Shown one piece after another: positions 12,601 to 26,600 of a stretch of DNA of 64,000 bases (its first letter is position 1; every line of letters begins with the position of its first letter). The notes below the pieces were generated by a model. That model was not told the DNA's origin. It saw nothing but the letters and a program-made list of their open reading frames with translations, and did no database searches. The stretch is from Tetrastigma voinierianum (lineage: Eukaryota; Streptophyta; Magnoliopsida; Vitales; Vitaceae). Position numbers and translations under genes: made by a program. Location: assembly GCA_016808115.1 (NCBI GenBank), contig JAEQBH010005300.1:248001-312000 (forward strand), in the 5' to 3' direction.

Positions 12601-15600
12601 AGATTTTCCAACAACCCTTACGGGCGCGTGGACACCTGCCAGATCACTCCGAGTCCCGAGTCTCACTCGGGATGTAAAAATTCCTTCAGCACTCAAGTCC
12701 CTCACGCACTCAACTCAGACCGACGCATTGTCACGCCCTCACAAGCTTCAGATAGCTGATGACAACTTCCTCCACACTCGAACTTCACCACCTGAGTCGC
12801 CTGCCGCCGATCTACAAGCCTATGTCCATGGTTTTCTGATCCAACACCTGCATCACCCTCTTTTGTCCATTTTTCTCTTCGAAGGCATATACTTTCAGAT
12901 TCTTTTTTGATTTTTCGTCAAAGTCCAACACCACTGAAGCCCTTCTCACCATCTAAAGTTGTTTTGTTCCTTCTAAAAGTAATCGATTCCATCGTTTAGA
13001 CTCACTTGACTGTCCCATGGCTCGGAAACAGATCTTCTTACTTAAGAAAGATTATCCAAAGGCGATTCATTTAACGGGCATTTTTTGTCACTTAGAATTC
13101 GGGTCGACCTCCCGGCATTGATCTTATAACCGCCAAATATATCACAATCATACAAATTCGTGGACCTATTGTTTATTGGTAATGGTTGTGAGGATCATCT
13201 TACTACTGCGGAAGCAAGTATCCCCGAAGATCAACATCCTCAATGGCAAAAAAAATGATGTTTTACTATGTAATATTCTCCGATAATCTATTGATACCAA
13301 AACTCTATATAATATTAGTAGCCTATAAACTTACAGTACTTCCCAGAATCAAGTGAATAAATTGTACTAATGATACCGCTTCATCGGTATCCTCCATTGC
13401 TAATTTGAAACAACTCCGTATGGATATATCTTCGTATGATGAATGAATGTCTACCCTTAAAGATGAACTTGTATTCGGCCCGCCAAAGTTCTAATGTATC
13501 ACTCCACCGCCAAACATGATCGCCGCCTTTATGATCATTCTCCTGCTTAACCTCGAGCCAAATTTTGAGAACATCCAAGAACAGATACTCCATGGAGCTG
13601 TTATTCCAAACTTTGATGAGGCTCTTGCTCGGTTACTTCGCCATACCTCCACTACCACTCAATCCATGCGCTCTGACATTACAACGGACACTTCTATGAT
13701 GGTTTCTCAATCTCATTCTCAAAGCGATTCCAGAGGTGAACGCGATAGCAATCAAGGTATAGGACAACATCCTCAATGCAAATACTGTCATAGGCTCGGA
13801 CACACCCATGATCGATGCTATCAATTCCATGGCCGACTTCCCCGTATTGCTCATTTAGCTCAGTCTTCTGATCATTCAACGAGTTCGAGTTCTGTCTCAA
13901 GGAACTCATCCACACCTCAAGGAGTCATTCTCGTGCCCAACACACATGCAGTACTTCTCTGCCCTCACTCAAGCAACCAAATCTTCCCTCCACTGCTTCT
14001 CAAGGTCTGCACCGATAATGTTCCTCCTTGCCTTACACATTCATCTACACCTTGGATCCTTGATACTGAAGTCTCTAATCATATCTCTAGTAATAAAGAC
14101 TTTTTTTCTTCTCTTACCTCTTATCTCTAGTAATAAAGACTTTTTTTCTTCTCTTACCTTTCCGTCATTTACCCACTATTACCTTAGCTAATGGTTCTCA
14201 AACCATAGCTAAAGGCATTAGCTCAGCTTATCCCCTCCCTTCCTTGCCCCTAACTTATGTACTTTATGTTCCTGATTTTCCTTTTAATTTTATTTCCGTT
14301 AGTAAATTGACTCGTAACCTTCATTGTGTACTTACTTTTTCACACAATCTGTAACCTTGTAGGACCAAAGTACGGGAAAGACGATTGACATAAGACATGA
14401 GTCACAAGGCATCTTTCACTTCCGCTCACCTCTTTGTTCCACTACTTGCACTTCCACGGCAGCTCCTCTCCTCCTCCACAGTTGTCTCGGTCGTCCAATT
14501 CTCTCCAAATATCGAAAGCCAATTCCTCATTTTTCTAGTTTATCTTCGCTCGAGTGTGAGTTATGTCAACTTAGGAAACATACTCATGTCTCGTTCCCAA
14601 AGCGTTTAGATCCTCGAACAAAGTCTCTATTTGAACTTGTCCACACTGATGTTCGGGTCTCTTTTCGTCCCGCCACTTTAGGATTTCGTTACTTTACTTT
14701 TATAAACTATTATTCTCAATGTACTCCTGTTATTTTTAATGAAAACTCGAAATGTAGTTATTTTCTATCTTTCAAAATTTCATATTGTACCGCACTCAAT
14801 TCAATATTTATATTCGTGATTTAAGAAGTGATAATGTAGAAGAATATTTCTCTTATGTCATTTTCTTCTTTATATTCTCCCATGGTTCTTCACCACCATC
14901 TTCAGGCTATACACTCCTCAACACAATGGAAAGTGGTCGAAACATAAGAACCATCATTTAGTTAAGACAACTCGCACTCTCCTCCTTCAACATAAGGTTC
15001 CTCAACGTTTTTGAGGGGATACTATCTTAGTTGCATGTTATTTGATTAATCGTATGTCATCCTTTGTTTTGCATGATCAGATCTCTCATTCTATCTTACT
15101 ACCTAATCAACCTCCTCTCTTTACCTCCTCCCATAAGTGTCTTTGATCATGGTATGTTTTGTCTGCATTCTCACCCACAAGACAAACTCTCACCCAAAGC
15201 CACGAAGGTGTCTTCTTAGGTTATTCTCGCCTCCACAAGTATCGTCATATTCTCCCCACATTAATCGCTACTTTATCTCTGTTGATGTCACCTTCTTTGA
15301 GGATTCCTCCTTCTCCTCTGCAACACGTCCTCCTATTCCAAATGTCTTATCTATTCTTCTTGTCTTACCATCTCCAGATTTCCCTTCTCCACCTACAAAT
15401 GTCTTGACTCGACCCCTTCGGGTTTATACTCGCCGTCCTCATCCTCCTCTAAGGCCTTCCTGTTACATTCTTATGCCACAATCATCTCCCGCCTCCACTT
15501 TCGCAATCGTTTAATGAGGTACCTATTGCTGTCAAAAGATACCGTCTACTTCTAACCCACATCATGTTTATAATTTTCTCAACTTTCATCATTTATCTTA

Positions 15601-17375
15601 ACACTCATTTTCGCTTCGTTTTCACTCTTGCCTTCTGCTTCGTTCCTAAAAGTACTTGAAGGGTGTTCCCTTCTCATTCAGCCGGGAGAAACAGTAACGG
15701 ATGAGGAAATTTATGTTCTTTACTCCAATGGCACATGGGAGCTTGTCGCTTCTTCCCGCAAGTTTCCCCTGGTCAGTCATCAGGTTTATACAATAAGGTG
15801 GACCCCATGGCCAAGTCGACGCCTTACACCCTGCTGCTTGCTAAGGGCATACCCGCTGAATATGGTCTGCAATTATTGTGATATTTTTTTTCCGATGGCC
15901 AAGATTGCCTTTGTTCGCTTGCTTCTTTCTATGACTACTATACGCTTATGGCCCCTTTTTCAGTTAGATATCAAGAATGCCTTCTTTCATGGTGATCTGG
16001 CCAAGGAGGTTTATATGGAGCAACCGCCTGGTTTTGTTACTCAAGGGGAGTCTGGTTTGATATGCAAATTACGTCATTCCTTATATGGTTTGAAACAATC
16101 TCCTCAAGCTTGGTTTAGTTGGTTTAGTTCAATGGTTCAGGAGTTTGGCATGATTCAAAGCATAGCAAACCATTCTGTTTTTTATCATCATACCTCTACT
16201 GGAAAATGTATTTACTTGATTGTTAATGTGGATGACATTGTCATTACAGGCAATGACCAAAATAGTATTCAAAAACTCAAACAACACCTCTTCAACCACT
16301 TTCAAACAAAAGACTTAGGGAAGCTCAAGTATTTTCTAGGTATTGAGGTAACTCGGTCTAATTCCGGAGTGGTTATTTCTCAGAGGAAATATACCTTTGA
16401 TATATTGGCAAATACTAAGATAGTTTGACCCAGAAGCTCATAAACACCCTGGGCTGATTCGAATGTCAAATTGTACCAAGTCAGGGGGAGCCTCTACGAG
16501 ATCCAAGGAGATATCAACAACTTGTAGGTAAATTAAACTATCTCACTATCACTCAATCTGACATTTCTTTTCATGTGAGCGTAGTTAATCAGTTCCTACA
16601 ATCACCTAGTGATAGCCATTAGGATACTACAGTTCGTATTCTCCGTTATGTCAAAGGTACACCAGGTCAAGGGGTGTTGTACGGTAACGTAACATACCCT
16701 GATTGTTTCTGGCTACAATGATGCAAATCGGCACGCCACTCATAGATGGGGACGTCTACATCACGTGTATTGTGTATTCATTGGGGAGGAACTTAATATC
16801 CTAGAAGAAAGTAAGAACAAACAAATAGCCAAATCTACTGTTGAAGCTTCAAAGATCGAAAGGCATTTTTGAAGAATACGCGAACTCATACATTGAAGCA
16901 TCTCCTCCAAGAACTAAGATTTGGAAATGATGAACAAATGAAGCTTATATGTGATAATCAAGTCATCTTGCATATTTCATCTAACCCAGTTTTCCATGAG
17001 ATGACCAACCACATCAAAGTGGATTGTCACTTTATCAGAGAGAAGATTGCATTAGGATGCATGACTACTAGTTTTGTCAACTCTAATGATCAACTAACAG
17101 ATATCTTCATCAAGTCTCTTAGAGGTCCTAGGATAAAGTATATACGCAATGTTTCTAAGGCTAATCTATACGCTACAACTGGTAAAGAGTGTTAAGGTTT
17201 ACTCCTAATCTATTTAGGATTTTTCTTCTTAAATACTTCTAATTTGACTTTAACTTTATTTCTTTTGTCCTAACACTAGAGTATAATATGTATGTTTCCT
17301 CTTTGTAAATTACCGATGCTAGATATCATGACAGCCTTTCCTTTTATTTTCTTATCAGACATGGGACCCATGAGC

Positions 17376-17430
<55 letters not shown>

Positions 17431-17578
17431 TACACACACATATATATAAGTCCAATATATAATGTAGTAGTTAGTTTTTCGTGAATATAATAAAAATTAA
17501 GGATTCTCCCTTTTCTCTCTTCACATGGTATCAAAGTCAAAAGGGAAAACCTAATTTTCTTTTTTCAGGATCGTGTTT

Positions 17579-17613
<35 letters not shown>

Positions 17614-20600
17614 TCCAATATGTAATGTACTAGTTAGTTTTTCGTGAATATAATAAATATTAGGGATTCTCCTTTTTCTCTCTTCACATGATATCAAAGT
17701 CAAAAGGGAAAACCTAATTTTTTTCTGTGATCGTGTTTCCTTCCGATTAATTTTATTCTCCTTCTGGAACCCTTCGTCGTTGCCGCTACCATCGAATCTC
17801 CTCGCCACCGCCGCCGTCAGTGACTTTTTTCAGCCAACTCTTCTCCGACCGAAAACCTCAAATTCCAAGGCACACAAGGCCGATCTACACGTCGAAGGAA
17901 ACCTCACCGAAAAACAGCTTTCCACGTGTCGCCACATGCCACTCTTCTCCGACGGCCTGCGTTCCACGCACCAGCGCGTGTGGGCGCATGGCTCACTTTC
18001 CAATGCCGAGATTCCATCTCTAGGCTTGTCCGGCGCAATCTTGCCGATCCATCCTCCGACGTTCCTCCCCGCGTCTTCCATCCACTTTTTCACTATTCTC
18101 GACTCCGCCGCACTCCGTCTGGCCGCTTCTTCTCTACTTCGCTTTTGGGTCACTTTTCTTCATCTCAAGTTCCACAGCTGTGATTCGCCCTCCTATTAGG
18201 GCTCTCTTCAATCCAAGCGTGATTCAATCTCCAGTTAAGTAGATATGGCAACTAAAAATCCTATTTTTACACTTGTTATCTCTAGATCTTCTACTATCAC
18301 ATCAAAAAAATTAATTGATAGTAAGAATTATCTTTCCTAGTCAGCTTCTGTGGAACTCTGGTTCATAGGACAAGGTTATGAGGATCATCTTATTACACCG
18401 GAGGATGCTATACCTAATGTTGACAAGGTGCAATGGAAGAAAATAGATGCACAACTATGTAACGTATTCGGGATTGATCAAAAAATTTTGCTTCATCTTC
18501 TGCCATAAAACATGTTCTAAGTTTTAATCAGTAAAAGTTCTATACAATAAATGATATCCACTTTATAAGGTGGTTTCTACTATTGTCAATATCCGACAAT
18601 GTGACATGGATTTATTCAATTATATCGCCAAAATTGTCTCTTAAGGAGTTCTCGATGACTAATGCCTTTACCAGTGATGTCAGCTCAAATTGTAAACGCA
18701 AATTCGATGCTTCCTTCATGGTCTCATTTATCGTCTCCTGTCCTGGATCTTGAAACCATCCGAGATCGTACCTCGGGCAACCCATCGCCCCATCCTCGAT
18801 GATGTGTTTGTTCGCTCCTCCGCATCTCCCTCCCTCCTCCACTCGACCGCCATCCCGATAAAGACTTCGCATTCTTCCGTTACTTTCTCAAACTAACCTT
18901 CGGGGAGGACACAATTGTAACCGAAGTAGAGGACAACGTCCTCACTGCACCGATTGCAATAAGCTTGGCCACACTCGCGATCGTTGTTATCGCTACATGG
19001 ATCGCTCCCCACACCGCCTCCACGTGGCCGGGCCTTCCGACCCGATTCTCAACCGCCCCGCACTTCGAGTTCCTCCACATCCTCTCGTGATATCTCCCCC
19101 ACCGACGCTGAGCATGATGATTATCTCGCTATCGCAACCAAGTCGCCTTCTCGTTGCATCTCAAGCGTCTGTGACCTGAATGCCTCCCGCCCGCCTTACT
19201 CATACATCTTCTCTTGGACCCTTGATTCCAGACTCTAGTGCTTCTAATCACATATTTGGTAATAAAGATCTTTTCTCTTCTCTTACTACTACCCCTACTT
19301 TACTCATCAAGATCTTAGCTAATGGTTCTCAAACCGTGGCTAAAGGTATTGGTTCGCACATCCTCTCTTCCTACTCACTTATGTCCTTTATACTCCCGAG
19401 TGTCCTTAATCTCATTTCTCATCAAAGAAATCACTAACTCTTAATCGCCCATTATTTTTCTAATAAATTTGTGACCTTGCAGGACCGGAGTACGGGGAAG
19501 ACGATTGGCATCGGACGTGAGTCTCAAGGCCTCTATCACCTCACCTCGAAATCATCTCCCGCAGCTCAGGTTTCCACCCCATGCTCCTCTCCTCATCCAC
19601 AGTTATCTGGGCCACCCTAGTCTTTCTAAGTTCCAAATGATGGTCACTCTATTTTCCACTTTGTCATCACTTGCGCGTGAGTCATGTCAGCTTGGGAAAC
19701 ATACTCATGTCTCGTTCCCAAAGCATTTGAATAATCGAGCAAAATCTCCTTCAACCTCATTCACACTAATGTTTAAGGTCCTCGGTTTGACCACGCCTAT
19801 TTTAGATTTCAATATTTTGTCACTTTATTGATGACTATTCTCGATGTGCTTTGTTATTTTTAATGAAAATCGAAAGGTTATATTCTATTTTAAATTTATA
19901 CGAAATTACGAATTCGCTTCAATATTTCTATTCATGTGTTACGTAATGACAATGCCAGGGAATATTTTTCTAATCTTATTTCATTTATGTCCCAACATGG
20001 GATCCTTCATCAGTCTTTTTATGCTCATACTCCTCAACAAAATGGGGTAGCTAAACGTAAGAATCGTCATCTTATTGAGATAGCCCGTACTCTCCTCCTC
20101 CATTATCATGTTCATTTTCTTTTTTGAGGGGACGCTGTTCTTACAACTTGTTATTTGATTAATCGTATGCCCTCATCTGTGTTACATGATTAGATTCCTC
20201 ATTCACTTCTTTTCCCTGACCAACCACTTTATTTCCTTCCTCCTCGTGTCTTTACTGTGACTTACTTTGTTCATATTTCACTCAGACAATACAAGCTTTC
20301 CAATCAAAGCCACGAAATGCATCTTCTGTGCTACCCCGACTTTGTGGGCGTTTATCGTTAAAGAAAGCCAAAGTCCTATATGCGAAGAGCTAACATAACA
20401 AGATCCACCCAAGCCCAAGAGTGGAAGAACCCGCTCTTCTTGAAGATACTTAGTGACGTTCACTGTGAGGAGTAGCTAAGCGACCAAGGTGACATTAATG
20501 GGAAGAATAATAAGAAAGGGCCATAACGATCAGCTTAATTAGTCGTCTCCAATCTCTAAAGGAAGTAGGGTAAGGTAGTGGAATTTGCTTTGGTTCAGGA

Positions 20601-23600
20601 ATTGATAGAGATGAATCGCCTAGTGTTGTCGGAACAATAGCTGTGGTAGGGAATGTGGAAGTTTCTCGGTTCATTCATTCAGGAAGGTAGGAGATCTGAT
20701 TGGAAGGTTTGGTTTAGTAAGAACTTAATCAATCAAAGGTTTGAGAGGTCCGAAAGTAAGGGCGACAATTCGTTTCGACTGGAGAATCTTTCAATCTACC
20801 CCCTTTTCGTCTTGTCGTACCCTCTTGAATAGAAAGAAAAGGCAAACGAAAAAGGGGTAAGGTATATTCCCCAGTTCTGTTGGGAAAGAAACCTTCTTTC
20901 AAGGAAGAGAAGACCAAGCACACCAAACCCACTTTCATCTCGAAAGTTTAAGTGTAACGGTTTTTTCTCCTTTATTCAATGCCCGTGACGCAGAAAGAAG
21001 TCCACTAAGGTTTTGCATCCGCTTCTCCAAATTCCGCCAAGAGCCTCGTTCTCATACACTCCCGATAGGAAGAGTATGCCCTCGTAGTGTAGTGGTAGTT
21101 ATCGATAAGTAAGTAAGGGAAGTCTTTTTCAGGTATGATTTTCAAGTAGAAGCTATCCCGTCTTTCCCGCTCTTTTTTACATAAGGAAATGCAAATCAAT
21201 CAACCGGTGAATCAATTAAATTAGATGCCGCTTACCTAGATGCGTCATCCCTCGGCCGGCTGTCAAGACCAACACATCGGGATCGGACCGACCGCACTCG
21301 GGTTAGATCAAGGGCAGGTCGAACGGCTATCGATCCTGGCCCGATGAGAATGAGAAAAGGGTTGAACTCATGCTTGCCTTAACCTAATCTACTTGGATCC
21401 CGGATTCAATTCCATTAAGGCATTCATTCCCTTCATGTAAAGGAAGAGTTCAACAGAAGTCATCTCTCTGACACTAGCTCAATGTTTCTTTCTACCTAAA
21501 CTTCAGTAACTGTACAAAAAATCGCATTCCGGGAATCGCAACATCGATTAAAGGGGGAATGAATAAAAGGGGGTAGGAATCTACATTTTTAGGTATAGCT
21601 ATACTAAAGTAAGTAGTTGGCCTAACCTTCGGTTCCCATAACCAAGTTTTTCTTTCTCATCGGCTTATATATAACTCTTCAACGTCCGACTCTACGTCCA
21701 TACCAACCGCACAAGTACTGTCGTGGCGTTTGAAGGGAATAGGTCCTTAGCGCCTGAATGTTTGTCAAGTCTTCAAAGCCCTCCTTTCACTAGCAATAGA
21801 ACCTGCTGCACCACTTCCTCTTTATTTTATCTAGAAATCCTTGTCAAGGGATGATATGCGCACCGACCATAAGAACTCCGCTCTCTTATTCACTTAAGCA
21901 ACCTCGACCTTACGAACCCAGAATTACAATGAATAGCAAGATATTTACCTTCAATCCGACTAAGATTTTTTGACTTGCTCCTTTCTGACCGCCTTGGGAA
22001 ACGTGTTCAAGATACTCTATTTCCAGGTTAAATATCCTTCAACCCTCAACAAGACTTCCCCCAATCCATGGGCCAAGAGAAGGAAGTTGAAACTCAGTCG
22101 ACCATAGGCTTGTCACCTAGAATGTGGAAGAATGGCTCACTTGTGACAATAAGGGAGAAGCACTAATGGTTTACCAATACGAAGATGTAGGGATCATTTT
22201 ATTCTCCCACCCTAGCCCTTTCATCGAAGTCCATCTTCGTCCCTTTCAATCTCTCTGTTGATGTCATCATCTTTGAGGACTCACCCTTCTTCTCCTCCTT
22301 TGAGTCTCTTCCTGTTATTGAAGTCTTACCCTTACCCATCATCTCCTCGCCTATATTTGATGTTTTACCTTCTTGACCACTTCAGGTTTATCATCGCCGT
22401 CACCGTTCCGTTGTTCCTCTCCCTTCTACTGAGGCCCCTACTGACTCACTTCCTATCCCTTCAACTGCTCCTACCCCGACTTTACCCCATCGATAACTTA
22501 CTCATCGCTTCTTCTCGAAAAAGGTAATGACTTACTTCACAATCCTCATCCTATTTACAATTTTTCGAAGTTACCATCGACATCTTCACCCTACTCTCTA
22601 CATTTGTTTCTCGCTATATCCTATTTCTTCCTAAGAAATTGTTAATGAGGCTCTTCCCATCTCGAAGCCGCAACAAAGTAAATGGTGATGAAATGGTCGC
22701 TTCCGCACTTAACCGGCACGCTGGATCTTGTCGCTTTTCCATTCTGCAGTTTCGCTAATATCGCCAGTTTACGCTAAGGTCGATCCCATGGTTAGATCGA
22801 CGCCTTAAGGCCCGCCGTCATAAAGGATATACTCGTGTTTATGGTTCCTCGATTATGGCGATACATTCTCGACCGCCAACATTGCTTCTCGTCCGTTTCT
22901 CTCTCCATGGTCGCTATGTGTTCTCGCCACTTTAATACCGATAAAAATGTCTTCATGGTGATCTTACCGAGAAAGTTTATATGGAACAACCACCTGGTTT
23001 TGTTGCTCAAGGGGAGTCTAGTTTAGTGTGTAGGTTACGCCATTCTCTATATGGCTTGAAACAATCTCCTCGAACATGGTTTAGCCGTTTTAGTTCTATT
23101 GTTCAAGAATTTAGCATGCTTCGCAATATAGCAAACCATTCAATTTTTTATCATTATAACTCTTCGGGGCAGTGTATTTATCTAGTTGTTTATGTGGACG
23201 ACATCGCTATTACGCATACTGACGTGACAGATCTCGTAAACTAAGCCAGAACACCTTTCACCCACTTTCAAACTACGCACTATAAACTGTTAAGTACTTT
23301 CTTCGAATCAGATAATTTTTAATTCAGCTTCGATGTAGTCCTTTCCCCAATCCAAGTATGTTTTAGATATCTCGGTTAAACTGCATGTTAGATCAGAACC
23401 GATGTATTGACCTCTATGGATCCTAATGTCAAACTCTTTACTGTGACGTGGGAAGTCTTTAGGAGATCGTGGGAGATATCGACGACTAATAGGTAAACTG
23501 AACTACCTCATCATTACTCGACTAGACATTTCTTTTCCCATGAGTGTTGTTAATCAATTCCTACGCCACCATACGATGTACCTGCACGATGTCAGAATCC

Positions 23601-26600
23601 GCATTCTTCAATATATCAAGACAACGCCAAGGTGTCAGACGAGAATAAAGGTCATACCCAGTCATGGTTACACAAATGCATCATCAGCTCACTCCACGAT
23701 AGACGTTCCTCTTCAAGGTAATCAGGTTTTCACTGTACTATGAACTCAATATCCCGGGCAAGAGGTAAAAACATGTAGCGGTTAGATCTAACGATTTAGC
23801 ATCGAGCTATGGCTCTGGCAACATGTAAACTCTTATGGCTAAGACACCTTCTCCAAGAGTTGAGATGTGGAAAGGATGAACAAATGAAGTTCATCTGTGA
23901 TAACCAGGCTGCTTTGCATATTACATTCAATCCAATCTTCCATGAAAGAACCAAACACATTGAGGTTGACTATTACTTCATTAGAGAGAAGATCGTGATC
24001 GATGTGTATTACTTGGCCATTAATTCAAATAATCAACTAGCAGACATTTTTACTAAATCTCTCAAAGGTCCTAGAATTAAATACATTTGTAACAAGCTTC
24101 GTGCATATGACATATATGCTCCAACTTGAGAGAAAGTGTTAGATATTGTACAATCTTTTCCTTTTATTTTCTTACTGTATTGTGGGTCCCATTTAGCACG
24201 ATATATATATGTGTTCAATATGTAATGTAAGAGTTGGGCTGTGAATATAATAAAAATTAGGGATTCTCCCTTTTCCCTCTTCACAAATGAGAATACAAAA
24301 TTCCTTTTCTCTCAAAGGACTATAAATTTTATAATTGACCAAATCATAAATAGTTCTAAGACTGACCAAATTAATCAATTATTCTACTCCTTAGATTCCT
24401 ACAAATAGTCCAATAGTACCAGCATGAAACAAGCCATAATTTAATAAGACAGCGTGATGACATTACATCATCAGCCAACTTTCTTTTTTGATAAGTAATC
24501 ATCGGCCAACTTTCTACCAATAACATATGAAGTTATCATATATTTACACCACTCAACAAGGCTGTTAGTATACCCCACCAACTAAAAACGTTTCTCTCAA
24601 CGGGTGCTTATGGAAATAACATGAGCAGTGTCCTTGAACTTTCGATGATAACTTCACCACTGATCAATCATGATACAGATTTTTTGAGCAATATGGTATT
24701 ACCCATAATCTAATTGTCAATTATGTCTGTTTTTTCAAGATGTCCAAGAGAATGGCAAATGCCAATATTTCAGAACTTAACTGTTACGCATGTAAAAAGA
24801 TACCCTTGGTTACTATTGAAACAAATTAGCAACATGAGATCAGTTTATGAACGGCTCACCAGAAACACGACAACTATAAGTAGTGTCTTCCTCATCTGCA
24901 ACATATTGATTAGCATCCAGTGACCAAGTATGAACCTGGAAAAGCATCAGACATGAAAACAAAAACCAAAAAATGAAAGGCTTAATATTTAAGAAGCAGT
25001 AAAGAAAATATACTAAAAATTTTCATTGACTAAGGCAGAAGCAGATAAGAAGAGACTGATTAGATAATATTGAAGGCAAGTAAATAAGACTAGCGCGGAT
25101 GGCTTTTAACATATCTCCACAGTAATAAGAAGCCCCAAAGCCAAGCCATGTCATGCCCAGCCCACAAACAGCCAAGATTTTCTACACAACATGGTAGCAG
25201 GCCCAAAAAAGCCTTTCAAACATTATTTTGTTAATTTCAAATTTCACTATTGACAACAACGTCTTGTGATTGAATTATGCTAGAACTCAATGCATTAAAA
25301 ATTTCTCTCCCTAAATTATCGATTTGAAACACAGTCAACATGATGGTATGTCATGAATAAATTATAATCGTGAAACCCAATTAGAAAAAATGACCTCCCA
25401 ATTGACCACCCCTTTATTGGTTTACCCAACTTAAATAGTCTTTTATTGCAAAACGTAAAAAACCTCCATCCTCTCCATTTCTTCCTTTTATTTAATCAAT
25501 TAAGAAGATGAATTGGATTTAGAATTTCTTTCATTAGTGAATTTTGAATATAATATAAATTTCCAACTTATTATAACTTATAAAAGCTCAAATTCTGGGG
25601 AAAAAACTTCCATCACAGGGTTGAAACAAGCATATTAACTAGAAGGTATTAAAAAAACAACATAACGGAACTGATACCTGCGCAAATTAAAGCAAATGGC
25701 GAAAAAAAACCTGCAGGTGTTTTGATTTACAGAAAACATGCAATAAGGGGAAAAAAATAATAACAAAACTACCTGTTGTTCTGTTATCTGCAAAAACGCA
25801 ATGGTATAATATACCAGCTCTCTGAGGTTATTTGCAACAACCTACACCAAAGAAAAAAAATGATGCTCAATTTTGATACACTGTATGACATGAATATAGG
25901 GAGTAAATGAAATTATAATAAAGTTAAATATATTTTAGGCGGTACCTTCGCCAGTCTTCTGCTACCCACAATCGTCAACATAAACTCAAGTAACTGTGAT
26001 TTTCAAGAGATATGTAAGAAAAGAATCAGTTCAAAGGTGAAAAATAAAATGAGTTTGAGTGGAAATTCATGAAACAAAGTAAGACGAGTGGATGAAATTG
26101 ATTGATACGATTAACAAGTTAAAAGAAAAGTTTTATGCGAATATATTGAATTAACAATTTTCCTAAAAGCTTAGGCTTTAGGAATTGTTTGAGGGAATGC
26201 TCCAGCACAGTGGACTGAGTATGTTTTTGTAGCCATGTCACAAACCTAACCACAATCCTCTTTGAATTTATACTTGAAACACTAAGCAGCGATTAGATTG
26301 TAAAAAACAAACATAAAGGTTTTCCTCTTTCAAGTTTCTAACCCCCCCTTCCCCTTGTCATTACAAATTCAAGTTAGTTGAGCTTTAGTTTTCCCAAGGC
26401 ATCTCCAGAAAATGTTTCAATATAATAATTGGTGGAGTAATGAAAGAATGTTTGCTTCAGCAACAAACACATGGACTGGGATCAGCAAACACTGTGGACA
26501 TGATTACCTGAATGACAAAGGATTCTAGGCTTTTCTCTGCCCCATCAGAGTCATATCTTCCCTCATAAGGATCTTCTGCACCTTCAATCGATGACCGTTC

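Larger units (their letters stand above)
17317..24285 (+). mobile_element. Ty1/copia element 3 nested in the 3' LTR of element 2
   Basis: Same family as element 1. 5' LTR from 17317 (decayed start TGCTAGATATC) to 17525, 3' LTR 24137-24285 (TGTTAGATATTG...TTCACA). It is longer than element 1 (7.0 against 4.9 kb) because of a 163-bp leader duplication and about 1.9 kb of foreign DNA at 20345-22245. The target duplication is weak (accga against aatga), so the insertion is old. Coding parts are more eroded than in element 1. Confidence 0.87.
12262..24317 (+). mobile_element. Ty1/copia element 2, interrupted by element 3
   Basis: The 5' LTR is 12262-12426 (TGTTAAGG...CTCAACA). The 3' LTR starts at 17190, breaks at 17316 and resumes at 24286-24317 (...CTTTTCTCTCAAAG). 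The target duplication gacta flanks the whole unit at 12257-12261 and 24318-24322, proving that the distal piece belongs to it. Interior: gag with an intact zinc knuckle, broken protease, partial integrase, a long RT frame and an RNase H tail. Without element 3 it is about 5.1 kb. It sits in KA120 intron 12, antisense. Confidence 0.9.
10907..24859 (-). other. KA120 intron 12, 14 kb, transposon-filled
   Basis: The donor after exon 12 is TCTG|GTGAGC (24859) and the acceptor before exon 13 is GCAG|GTGCTC (10907), phase 1. Copia element 2 with nested element 3 accounts for about 12.06 kb. Without them the intron would be about 1.9 kb. The flanks 10907-12256 and 24323-24859 are AT-rich and hold a MITE-like remnant near 11270-11410. 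Both copia elements run antisense to the host gene. Confidence 0.85.

Noticed and set aside
21066..21120. tRNA-like string (tagtgtagtggtagttatc)
   Set aside because: Only an A-box-like stretch; no anticodon arm, B box or stem pairing follows.
20345..22245. A complete mitochondrial gene in the organelle-like insert
   Set aside because: No frame resembles a mitochondrial protein and no rRNA or intact tRNA was recognised.
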